Of a stretch of DNA of 38,998 bases, positions 7,835 through 16,041 are shown piece after piece. Source of the DNA: a bacterium. GTDB lineage: Bacteria > Armatimonadota > Zipacnadia > Zipacnadales > Zipacnadaceae. The position numbers and the translations under genes were made by a program. The DNA lies in assembly GCA_030602615.1 (NCBI GenBank), contig JAUVZM010000020.1:1-38998 (forward strand), given 5' to 3'. The notes under the pieces are model-generated. The model searched no databases. It saw only the letters and a list, made by a program, of their open reading frames with translations, and had not been told where the DNA came from. The stretch's first letter is position 1. The number at the start of each line of letters is the position of its first letter.

Positions 7835-9328
7835 ATGGGTAATAGAAGTAAGCAAGCCTCCGAAATTGGTCTCAGCGCCCGGGGAGGGCAGGTGCTCGCA
7901 TACACTGCAATAGGTTTGGCGGCTATTGGCTTGCCCCTTGTTCTATTAGCCGCAGACGTGAAGCTGATTGTGTGGGCTGGAAAGCTTGAGACATGCTTTC
8001 GCTGGTTTGCTTTCTCAGGAAGCCTCGCGGTCATTTCCATTGCTTACTTGGAGCTACGAAAGCGAAGCGGCCGGTCCATATCTGAGTTGCTGCCGATAAT
8101 ACTCTGGTTACTGCTGAGTTTGCACTTTCTGGCTATCGTTACTCAGTATTCAACGAAACAGGGTGATTACTGGTACTACCAGCAAGCTGCGGAACGAATA
8201 GTGGCGGGTGGCAGCCCATACGAGGTTGGTGGCTACGTCTATCCTCCCCTGCTTGCTCAAGCACTTGCGGGTATGCATTCGGCCATCGAACACGCAACTC
8301 AGGGAATAGGGGTAAATACAGACAAACTCAACTCTTGGAGTGCAGTTTTCTATCTTTTTGAGTGCACTCAATTGGTCCTAGTAATAGGCCTCTATTGGCT
8401 TGGCTACTTGTTTGCCCGAAGGTTGGGCTTAGGGCCAGCGGCGGCATCTGTTACTCTATTCTTGCTCGTAGCCTTCAACAACGCATTGCTTGATGTGCTT
8501 AAATGGGATCAAGTCAATTTGTGGATTGTTGATGTGATTCTGCTGGCTGTTCTGCTGGCAAAAGATAGACCTTTCTTGAGCGGTCTGGCCATTGCGCTGG
8601 GAACTCACATTAAGCTGTATCCGGTTGTCCTGTTGGTGGCATATGGCCTGGTCAGACGGTGGAAAGCCGTCCTGGGCGCTATTGTTGGGATCATAACCAT
8701 TTTGTTGCCTCTGGCAAGCTGGGGCGCAGACTGGACACTGTGGTACGAGTTTGTGGCCAGGAGTTCCTATTCGACATCCGAGCTTGCTTTCGCGAATATT
8801 ACGTTACATAATCTGCCAGTGTTAGTAGCTAAGCCTGTGTGCAACCTCATCTGCTCCGACTCCTCCGTTTGTCAAACAGTTACCAACTGGATGAAGGTAC
8901 TACTTCTTGCCACCACAATTGTGTGGTTTGCCATTCGGTTTGCGCAACGCCAGAGAAACCATGCAGTCCTTGCTGAACAGTATGCCCAGAAAACGCAAGA
9001 GAAGTGGCGGTTCAGTTTCTGGTTTTACGGACATGCAATGGATGCGGTGGCTCTGGCGCTGCTGATTTCGCCTACTGTGTGGATACACCATTATGTCTTG
9101 GTTATTCCCATTGCTATTTGGGCCATTGCTACCTGTGCATACAAACATCCCTGGCATGTCGGCGCTGCAATACTCTTGACGCAATGCTTGCCAACGTCTG
9201 CCATCTTCTTGTTTGGCTATCACAGGGTTGTAGGCCTACTGATGCTCGTGATTTTGACGTCACCTCGGAGTACCATGACCTCGCTCGAGTCAGAAGAAGG
9301 GGTATTGGCTGGCATCATCCGCAAGTGA
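7835..9328 (+). CDS. GT87-family integral membrane glycosyltransferase (first paralogue)
   Basis: This is a 497-residue protein with about ten or more hydrophobic segments spread over its length. The extracytoplasmic loop after the second segment holds GDYWYYQQAAERIVAGGSPYE, the Asp-containing signature expected of GT87 (DUF2029) enzymes. VYPPLL, a WDQVNLW segment and HIKLYPVVLL follow. GT87 members such as mycobacterial PimE use polyprenyl-phosphate-mannose as donor and act on the outer face of the membrane. Acceptor and linkage here are unknown. It is clearly homologous along its length to the gene at 10376-11881. No good ribosome binding site precedes the ATG at 7835. A GTG at 7892 after GGGGAGGG is an alternative, but the paralogue argues for the longer form. 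GC content in sampled lines is 45-55%, below that of its neighbours. Confidence 0.82.
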   Translation: MGNRSKQASEIGLSARGGQVLAYTAIGLAAIGLPLVLLAADVKLIVWAGKLETCFRWFAFSGSLAVISIAYLELRKRSGRSISELLPIILWLLLSLHFLAIVTQYSTKQGDYWYYQQAAERIVAGGSPYEVGGYVYPPLLAQALAGMHSAIEHATQGIGVNTDKLNSWSAVFYLFECTQLVLVIGLYWLGYLFARRLGLGPAAASVTLFLLVAFNNALLDVLKWDQVNLWIVDVILLAVLLAKDRPFLSGLAIALGTHIKLYPVVLLVAYGLVRRWKAVLGAIVGIITILLPLASWGADWTLWYEFVARSSYSTSELAFANITLHNLPVLVAKPVCNLICSDSSVCQTVTNWMKVLLLATTIVWFAIRFAQRQRNHAVLAEQYAQKTQEKWRFSFWFYGHAMDAVALALLISPTVWIHHYVLVIPIAIWAIATCAYKHPWHVGAAILLTQCLPTSAIFLFGYHRVVGLLMLVILTSPRSTMTSLESEEGVLAGIIRK

Positions 9329-9463
9329 TTGGATAGCCGAGTCACAAAAAATCGCAGGAAGCAAATGGGCTCCCCGTGATCATATGCACCTGCAACTAGC
9401 GATAGCGTTTCGTAGGCCTGTACCTATGTTGCATATGGAGCTACTGTGGTGGTGCCGGCTGGA

Positions 9464-10213
9464 TTATCGTGGCAGGCGCTTCGTAGTTGACTTTGCGATG
9501 CGTTCCCACAGCAGTCTGAGGCACAGCAGTGCTGACTCCAAAACTATGCGCTTGGAGAGTTTGGATTGACCAGCGCGCCGATCAACAAAAGTGATGGGTA
9601 TCTCGGCGATGCATGCTCCCGCCTGCTGGCTGCGGAAGAGCAGCTCGACTAAGAAACCATAGCCTCTCGCTCGGATGCGGTCGAGTTCAACCTTGCGCAG
9701 AATATCTGCCCGGTAGGCGCGAAAGCCGCTGGTGCAGTCATGGGCTCGCAAACCGGTTAGCAAGCGAGCGATCAGTCGCCCTCCCAATTGACTCAGACAA
9801 TGGCGAAACCAGTTCCAACCTTCGATTCGTCCGCCCTCGACGTACCGCGAACCCACTACGACATCGCACTGTGACAGTTTTTGGAGCATAGCCGCAATGC
9901 GCTGGGGGTTGTGAGAAAGGTCGGCATCCATCGTGACTACCACCTCCGCGCCGGCACGGAGAGCCGTCATGATGCCCTGTTGTTGAGCAGAAGCATAGCC
10001 CAGCTTGCTCTCGCGATGGATGACAGTAAGGCGGCTGGGATGCTCTTCGGCCAGCCGTTCGGCAATCTGGCCGGTTCCATCAGGCGAGGAATCGTCCACT
10101 ACTATCAGATGCACGCGCGGGTGCAGGCTCATCAATTGCTGAACCATAGTGGGCAGATTCTCAGCTTCGTTGTAGGTGGCCGTGATTACGTAGATTGGTG
10201 TCTGAGCAGACAT
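9464..10213 (-). CDS. Polyprenyl-phosphate mannosyltransferase (Dpm1-like GT2)
   Basis: This is a 249-residue soluble GT2 enzyme of the dolichol-phosphate-mannose synthase type. It likely transfers mannose (or a related sugar) from GDP-mannose to polyprenyl phosphate at the cytoplasmic face. Motifs: TATYNEAENLP near the start, VVDDSSPDGT (Asp40, Asp41), the metal-binding MDADLSH (Asp96, Asp98), GSRYVEGG, and the TSGFRAYRADIL acceptor-side segment. The C-terminus has a short hydrophobic and basic stretch but no clear membrane domain. It is encoded opposite to, and between, two GT87 genes that would consume its product. No strong ribosome binding site precedes the ATG at 10213. Confidence 0.88.
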   Translation of the reverse strand: MSAQTPIYVITATYNEAENLPTMVQQLMSLHPRVHLIVVDDSSPDGTGQIAERLAEEHPSRLTVIHRESKLGYASAQQQGIMTALRAGAEVVVTMDADLSHNPQRIAAMLQKLSQCDVVVGSRYVEGGRIEGWNWFRHCLSQLGGRLIARLLTGLRAHDCTSGFRAYRADILRKVELDRIRARGYGFLVELLFRSQQAGACIAEIPITFVDRRAGQSKLSKRIVLESALLCLRLLWERIAKSTTKRLPR

Positions 10214-10375
10214 GCGTCGGCGATTCCCAATGCTATTGTAGTCCGTTGCCGTGCTCCCTTTCGTGGTGGGTGTGGTGGTGACCTTTGCATAGGTTAGTAC
10301 TCAGATGGGAAGGTCCTCTGTGTCTGGCGGCGAAGCAGTTCAGTTGGCTGGTTAACAGTGTCATAGGTGAGTGGC

Positions 10376-11881
10376 ATGAATAGCGAACACACAAAGGCGG
10401 TCAAATGTAATAGCTACGCTGGCACAGTTGTGCTTTATGGGTTCATTGCTGGCCTTGCTATCGTGGCCCCTCTAATCCTACTGGCGCTAGATGTGCCTCT
10501 CATTGACTTGGAGGGGCAACAGGCGGTTGCATCCCACTGGTTTGGCTTTACCGCCACTTGTGCCCTATTGCTTATTGCGGCTATTGAACTACGAAAGCAC
10601 AAGGGTAGAGGAGCCAAGGCGTGGTTGCCAATTGTTCTATGGGTATTGGTGAGTCTGCACTTTCTCAGCATAATGACGTATTATCCCAGGAAGTCGGGCG
10701 ACTACCATATATATGAACGTTCAGCACGGCGCGTCGTCGAAGGAAAGAGTCCTTACGACCTTGACATATACCAGTATCCGCCCCTGAAAGTACAGGTAAT
10801 GGCGGGACTATATACGGCCATTGGTCGTTTTGCAGCCCTCGTAGGGATTGACACCGATGCGTTAAACCCCTGGAATGCTATCTTTTATCTGTATCAGTGC
10901 CTGCAGTTGCTTCTGATAGTTTCAACTTACTGGCTGTGCTATCTGTTTGCTCGAATGGTTGGCATCGGGCAGATTGCCAGCGCGGTGATTGTCGCAATTG
11001 TGCTCATTTTCAGCAACCCTTTGCTCCAGTTGGTGGCGTGGAACCAAGTAAACTTGTGGTTGTTGGGCACTGTACTCATTGCGTGCCTGCTGGTGCAAAG
11101 CCGACCCTTTATCGGCGGACTGGCAATTGCGCTGGGAGGGCTCATCAAGTTCTACCCACTGATCCTGCTTGTGCCCTGGACCTTGGTGCGACGGTGGCGT
11201 ATTGCGCTCGGAGCGGTCGTTGGCATCTTGGGCATTATGCTTTGCCAAACCAGTGGCGGACAGAATTGGGATCTGTGGCGAGAGTTCTGGAGGAACTTCA
11301 CGTCGTATCCTACCTACCGCCTCTCTTTTGCCAACGTATCTATCCATAATCTCGTCTACTACATGCTGGAGCCGGTACGCTTATTGACCAAACCTACTCC
11401 CGACAGCTACCAGAGCATCGTTGCCACCGTTACCGGTCTGGTTACAGTGGCCTTGATTATCTGGTTTGGACTGCGTTTTGCCCAGCGAGAGAAAGCACAT
11501 AGGAGGCTGTGTGGAGATCGCGAGATTGCCTCTGCTGGCTTGAGTCCGTCAACGATACGCCTTATTGGGCACGCTATGGATGCCTTGGCGCTGTTGCTGC
11601 TTGTCTCGCCATGTGTGTGGACCCACCATTATGTCATGGCCGCGCCGATTGTCCTTTGGACGATTGCTATGCGTGGCCACACGCGGCCGTGGCATGTGGG
11701 TATTGCCGTCTTCTTGACCCTTGCGTTGCAGCCCTTCACCATATTGTTTGTGAACTATCACCGAGTAGTAGGGCTATTGATGATGATAGTTCTTACCGCT
11801 CCTGATAAGGTCGCCTTACACTTGGAAGGAGGCGAGACTGATTCTGGTGAGGGCACGATAGCCCAACTACTGCGCATCTGA
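10376..11881 (+). CDS. GT87-family integral membrane glycosyltransferase (second paralogue)
   Basis: This 501-residue polytopic membrane protein is paralogous to the one at 7835-9328. The shared stretches include LRKHKGRG/LRKRSGRS, LVSLHFL/LLSLHFL, WNQVNLW/WDQVNLW, GLAIALG, the LVRRWR region and a C-terminal HHYV plus YHRVVGLLM. The putative catalytic loop reads GDYHIYERSARRVVEGKSPYD. As a GT87 member it should take mannose from a polyprenyl-phosphate carrier; the acceptor is unknown. The ATG at 10376 follows AGGTGAG at 10365-10371. An upstream in-frame GTG at 10367 has no binding site. The two copies have diverged substantially, so this is an old duplication or a joint acquisition rather than a recent repeat. 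Confidence 0.82.
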   Translation: MNSEHTKAVKCNSYAGTVVLYGFIAGLAIVAPLILLALDVPLIDLEGQQAVASHWFGFTATCALLLIAAIELRKHKGRGAKAWLPIVLWVLVSLHFLSIMTYYPRKSGDYHIYERSARRVVEGKSPYDLDIYQYPPLKVQVMAGLYTAIGRFAALVGIDTDALNPWNAIFYLYQCLQLLLIVSTYWLCYLFARMVGIGQIASAVIVAIVLIFSNPLLQLVAWNQVNLWLLGTVLIACLLVQSRPFIGGLAIALGGLIKFYPLILLVPWTLVRRWRIALGAVVGILGIMLCQTSGGQNWDLWREFWRNFTSYPTYRLSFANVSIHNLVYYMLEPVRLLTKPTPDSYQSIVATVTGLVTVALIIWFGLRFAQREKAHRRLCGDREIASAGLSPSTIRLIGHAMDALALLLLVSPCVWTHHYVMAAPIVLWTIAMRGHTRPWHVGIAVFLTLALQPFTILFVNYHRVVGLLMMIVLTAPDKVALHLEGGETDSGEGTIAQLLRI

Positions 11882-12008
11882 AACATTGGCGGCAATGTCC
11901 AAGAGCTACAACTGCATTGCAAGCCTTTGGTTGGCGCATCTCGAAGGTCCCTGCGCTGCCGATCAGGAACTACCTTCTAACACATAGTGCCGGGGGAAGG
12001 CGTCGCTT

Positions 12009-13541
12009 ATGCTTGCTCGTGTGAACAGCGCTGCGATAATTGGAGTTGATGCCTCGCCGGTGCAGGTGGAGGTGGACATCTCGCGGGGGCTGCGCAGCTT
12101 CACGACCGTGGGCCTGCCTGATGCCGCCGTCCGCGAGAGCCGCGAGCGAGTCGAGTCGGCTATCCGCAACAGCGGCTTTGAATTTCCGGTAGAGCGTATA
12201 ACTGTCAATCTGGCGCCGGCCGACATCCGCAAAGAGGGCCCGGCCTTTGACCTGCCCATCGCCCTGGGTATTCTGGTGGCGACCGGGCAGGTGAGCATAG
12301 ATGATTTGGATGAGGTCTCTGTTATCGGTGAATTATCGTTGGATGGTCATCTGCGGCGGGTGGCGGGCGCGCTGCCGGTAGCGATCGGCGCGCGCGCCTG
12401 GGGCCATCGCGCCCTGATCGTCCCTCCCGGTAATGGCAAAGAGGCGGCTGTGGTTGATGATTTTGAGGTCTACACAGCAGAGAACCTGTACGACTGTGTT
12501 TGCCTGCTGGAGCAGGGGCTGATGGCAGAGCCGGTTGAGGTCACCGAGGATGATCTCAACCTCGAGGCGCCCAGCTATGCGGTAGACTTCTCCGATGTTA
12601 AGGGGCAGCAGCATGTCAAGCGCGCCCTGGAGATTGCGGCCGCCGGCGGGCATAATGTGATAATGATAGGCCCGCCCGGAGCGGGGAAGACGATGCTGGC
12701 GCGGCGGATGCCCACGATTCTGCCACCGATGGGCTTGGACGAGGCCCTGGAGGTCACCAAGCTCTACAGTGTCTCGGGGCTACTTACTTCGAATACCGCT
12801 TTGGTCACGACCCGGCCATTTCGCAATCCCCATCATACCGTCAGTACCGCCGGGCTGGTCGGGGGTGGCTCTATCCCGCAGCCTGGCGAAGTGAGCCTGG
12901 CCCACTACGGTGTCCTGTTTCTGGATGAGTTGCCCGAGTTCCGCCATGATGCGCTGGAGGTGCTGCGTCAGCCTATGGAAGATGGCACGGTGACGATCGC
13001 CCGCGCCCAGCAGACCCTGACATTCCCGGCTAACTTCCAACTGATTGCCTCAATGAATCCCTGTCCGTGCGGCTATTATACGGATCCAGTCAAGCAGTGC
13101 ACCTGCAGTCCCGGAGAGATATCTCGCTACCGCAAGCGCATCAGCGGGCCGCTGCTGGACCGCATTGACATACATATCGAGGTGCCCCGGCTGGGGGCCG
13201 ATGAGCTGTTCAAGCGAACACCGGGCGAGCCGTCAGAGGCTATTCGCGGGCGCATCCTGGGCGCGCGGGAGATGCAGCGTGAGCGGTTCGCGGATAGCGA
13301 CTTTCACTCTAACAGTCAGATGACTGTCAAGGCGATGCGTGATTTCTGCCAGATTGACGGCGAGGTGGAAAGCCTGCTGCGCCAGGCCATTGACCAGTTT
13401 GCCCTGTCGGCGCGGGCCCATGACCGCATCATCAAGCTGGCCCGCACCATCGCTGATCTGGACGGCAGCGAAGATATCGGCGTCCCCCACATCGCCGAGG
13501 CCGTCCAATATCGGAGTCTGGACCGGAAATTATGGCGATGA
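12009..13541 (+). CDS. comM: YifB/ComM-family AAA+ (Mg-chelatase-like) protein
   Basis: In Vibrio and Acinetobacter ComM is a hexameric helicase that drives branch migration during natural transformation; homologues occur widely in non-competent bacteria too. The 510-residue product shows the three parts of the family: an N-terminal Lon-like fold with VGLPDAAVRESRERV and NLAPADIRKEGPAFDLPIA, an AAA+ core with Walker A GPPGAGKTMLARR and a Walker B at VLFLDELPEF, and a C-terminal Mg-chelatase subdomain. A cysteine cluster around MNPCPCGYY and KQCTCSP is also typical. GGGGAAGG lies upstream of the ATG at 12009. Confidence 0.96.
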   Translation: MLARVNSAAIIGVDASPVQVEVDISRGLRSFTTVGLPDAAVRESRERVESAIRNSGFEFPVERITVNLAPADIRKEGPAFDLPIALGILVATGQVSIDDLDEVSVIGELSLDGHLRRVAGALPVAIGARAWGHRALIVPPGNGKEAAVVDDFEVYTAENLYDCVCLLEQGLMAEPVEVTEDDLNLEAPSYAVDFSDVKGQQHVKRALEIAAAGGHNVIMIGPPGAGKTMLARRMPTILPPMGLDEALEVTKLYSVSGLLTSNTALVTTRPFRNPHHTVSTAGLVGGGSIPQPGEVSLAHYGVLFLDELPEFRHDALEVLRQPMEDGTVTIARAQQTLTFPANFQLIASMNPCPCGYYTDPVKQCTCSPGEISRYRKRISGPLLDRIDIHIEVPRLGADELFKRTPGEPSEAIRGRILGAREMQRERFADSDFHSNSQMTVKAMRDFCQIDGEVESLLRQAIDQFALSARAHDRIIKLARTIADLDGSEDIGVPHIAEAVQYRSLDRKLWR

Positions 13542-13610
13542 AGTCCTTCCCTGAACTGGCCATCGCAAGGACCATCGGCGTGCCCGGTGCCAGGCTTCTA
13601 AGTTGGCCAG

Positions 13611-14891
13611 CTACGGCATCTGCGGCAGAATCTCGGCCATCCCGCCCATATAGGGGCGCAAGACCTCGGGGATCACCACAGTTCCGCTTTCCTGCTGGTA
13701 GTTTTCTAGGATGGCCAGCAATGTCCGGCCGGTCGCCACGCCTGAGCCGTTCATAGTGTGAGCAAATTCTGGCTTGGCCGGCGGCTGGGGGCGATAACGG
13801 GTATTGCAGCGCCGCGCCTGGAAGTCACCGTACTGGCTGCATGAAGATATCTCCAGCCACCGATCCATCCCTGGGCAGTAGACATCTAGATCAAAGGTCT
13901 GCTGCGGCTGAAAACCCATATCGCCGGTGCACAGTTGCGTACGTCGGTAGGGCAACTCCAGCGCCTGCAGTATCACTTCGGCGTCTTTGACCAGCTTTTC
14001 CAGTTCTGCTGAGCCTTGCCCTGGCCTGACGAACTTCATCAATTCAACCTTGTGAAATTGGTGGACCCGTACCATCCCTCGCGTATCTTTACCTGCTGCC
14101 CCTGCCTCCCGACGAAAACAGGCTGTGTAGGCCGCGTAGTAGATGGGGAGTCGGTCAGCGTCGAGAATCTCGTCCTGGTGCATATTGGTCAGGGGGACCT
14201 CGGCGGTCGGTATCAGATAGTAGCCGTCGGTTGTCTTGAACAGGTCATCTTCAAATTTCGGCAGATTAGCTGTACCGAAAAGAGAGCGCTCGTTGGCCAG
14301 ATATGGAGGAAATACCTCGGTGTAGCCGTGCTTGCGGGTGTGAGTGTCGAGCATAAAGTTGATCAGGGCCCGTTCCAGCGTGGCAGCCGCGCCCACATCC
14401 GTCACAAAGCGGGCCCCGGCCATGCGCGCGGCCCCCTCAAAGTCCAAGATGCCTAACTGCTCGCCGATTTCCCAATGGGGCCGGGGAGTGAAATCAAACT
14501 TTGGTAGCTCGCCCACCTCGTACATCACCACGTTGTCCTGCTCAGATTCGCCGACGGGAACCTCATCGAGCGGGATATTGGGCAGATCAAGCATCATCTG
14601 CTCGAAGCGCTCTTCAACTTGGCCAAGCTCCTGCTCCAGCTCTTCCAGTTCCGCCCCTATCTGGGTAGAATGCTCTTTGAGCGCTGCGGCGTCGCCGCCA
14701 GCGCGCATAGTATCGCCGATCTGCTCGGAAAGCTCGTTCTTCTCGGCGCGCCGGCTTTCCACAGCCGTCAGCAACTCACGACGCTGCGCCTCGGTCGCAA
14801 TCAGCGTGTCGAGGTCAAACTCGTAGCCTCGCTTCTCCAGGGCTTGGCGTATCTTTTCCGGCTCTTCACGTACCAGGCGTCTATCAAGCAC
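13611..14891 (-). CDS. serS: Seryl-tRNA synthetase
   Basis: This class II aminoacyl-tRNA synthetase charges tRNA-Ser (and initiates selenocysteine synthesis). The 426-residue product has the N-terminal antiparallel coiled-coil arm (about 27-110) that contacts the long variable arm of tRNA-Ser. The catalytic core has motif 2 around ACFRREAGAAGKDTRG and motif 3 around NGSGVATGRTLLAILEN. Translation starts at a GTG (14889-14891), eight bases after a perfect AGGAGG (complement of 14900-14905). It converges with comM across 69 bases. I see no T-box leader in the 52 bases before the next gene. Confidence 0.98.
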   Translation of the reverse strand: MLDRRLVREEPEKIRQALEKRGYEFDLDTLIATEAQRRELLTAVESRRAEKNELSEQIGDTMRAGGDAAALKEHSTQIGAELEELEQELGQVEERFEQMMLDLPNIPLDEVPVGESEQDNVVMYEVGELPKFDFTPRPHWEIGEQLGILDFEGAARMAGARFVTDVGAAATLERALINFMLDTHTRKHGYTEVFPPYLANERSLFGTANLPKFEDDLFKTTDGYYLIPTAEVPLTNMHQDEILDADRLPIYYAAYTACFRREAGAAGKDTRGMVRVHQFHKVELMKFVRPGQGSAELEKLVKDAEVILQALELPYRRTQLCTGDMGFQPQQTFDLDVYCPGMDRWLEISSCSQYGDFQARRCNTRYRPQPPAKPEFAHTMNGSGVATGRTLLAILENYQQESGTVVIPEVLRPYMGGMAEILPQMP

Positions 14892-14943
14892 TACTGGTAC
14901 CTCCTGTCAAATTCATCGCAATCAACGTACCGCTGCTGATAAC

Positions 14944-15936
14944 TTAATGACCGGCCGGGAACATGCTGGGATCGGCCACATAATACGCTGCACCGATCAC
15001 CAGCACATAGGCGGCCGTGAACATCAGCCCATCTTTGACCGTTAGTCTGCGCCGACTTAGATTGGCCACCGCAAATAAAGTAATCACGGTCATCAGAACG
15101 AAAGGTATGTTGATAATGTTGGGCACGTTCGTCATTCCGTGCCAAAAGTACGCGACAAATGGCAGCGCTGCCAGCAGCAGGCTGTTGTGGTTGACCTTGG
15201 AACCCAGGAAATTGCACACTGAAATCTCAGCCAACTTTCCATCCCGATGTACCGTAAAGTATGCCGTCAGCTTCTCGGGCATCTCCGAAGCAATTGGGCC
15301 CAAAATCAGGGCGATGGCAAATCGGCTGATACCCATCCAATCGGCTATTCTTATCATCGAGTCTACGAATCGCTCGGTCAGGAAGAATATAATTAGCGCG
15401 CCGATAATCAGCAAGGCAACTGCTTTGATCATCTGCCTGGCATCGGGCTTATGCTCAGCCGTCACCGAAAACGCCGAGGCGTGTCGGGTTAATTGCCACA
15501 CGTACCCGCCGAACAGCAGCGTCAGAATGATGCCGTCTTTGACATCCAGCCCTCCACCCTCCCAGGCTAAGATTAGAGCGACCAACGCGGTACCGCCCAA
15601 ATACCATGCATCAATCTCGGTTGTCCGCGACAGTTCAACCACCGGCACCGGCTTGCGACTCAGTCGGGTAGTGGCCACGACTAACACCAGTCCGTAGCCC
15701 AGCGTCACCAGGATCACGCACGAGCCGATGGCTGAGCCTACCGCCATATGGTACTCACCCTTGATTGCTGCCCAGATCACGAACATATACTCGGGCATAG
15801 TAGTAATCAAGCCCAGCACGATGCTGCCAGTGAAGTTGGCTCCGTAGCGATCGGCCAGTATCTCGGCACCAAGGCTCAGCAATATGGCAGCGCCAGCTAT
15901 TATCAACAGTAGTGCGATGAATTCAACAAGGACCAT
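14944..15936 (-). CDS. Na+/Ca2+ exchanger family (CaCA) membrane protein
   Basis: This is a polytopic protein of about 330 residues with two internal homologous halves. The alpha-repeat motifs that form the ion site are GLITTMPEYMFVIWAAIKG followed by GSAIGSC in the first half, and GPIASEMPEKLTAYF followed by NFLGSKVNHNSLL in the second. Both repeats keep the key acidic residue (the Glu of MPE) and the small and polar residues around it. It probably exchanges Ca2+ for Na+ or H+, but the ion specificity cannot be told from sequence. The ATG at 15936 was chosen; a TTG at 15960 would add eight charged residues. Neither has a strong binding site. It lies 52 bases upstream of serS and may be cotranscribed with it. 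Confidence 0.85.
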   Translation of the reverse strand: MVLVEFIALLLIIAGAAILLSLGAEILADRYGANFTGSIVLGLITTMPEYMFVIWAAIKGEYHMAVGSAIGSCVILVTLGYGLVLVVATTRLSRKPVPVVELSRTTEIDAWYLGGTALVALILAWEGGGLDVKDGIILTLLFGGYVWQLTRHASAFSVTAEHKPDARQMIKAVALLIIGALIIFFLTERFVDSMIRIADWMGISRFAIALILGPIASEMPEKLTAYFTVHRDGKLAEISVCNFLGSKVNHNSLLLAALPFVAYFWHGMTNVPNIINIPFVLMTVITLFAVANLSRRRLTVKDGLMFTAAYVLVIGAAYYVADPSMFPAGH

Positions 15937-16041
15937 TCTCGGGGGATGCCTCTTTCGCAAGAGCCGATGGTATTAACTGACAATAATACTGCAAGTGGGT
16001 CGGTTTGGGCAAGGTGCAGGCGAACGGCTTTGTGGCTGTGG

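Noticed and set aside
13542-13610. Terminator between the convergent comM and serS genes
   Set aside because: Only a widely spaced CTGGCC/GGCCAG pairing is present, without a T tract.
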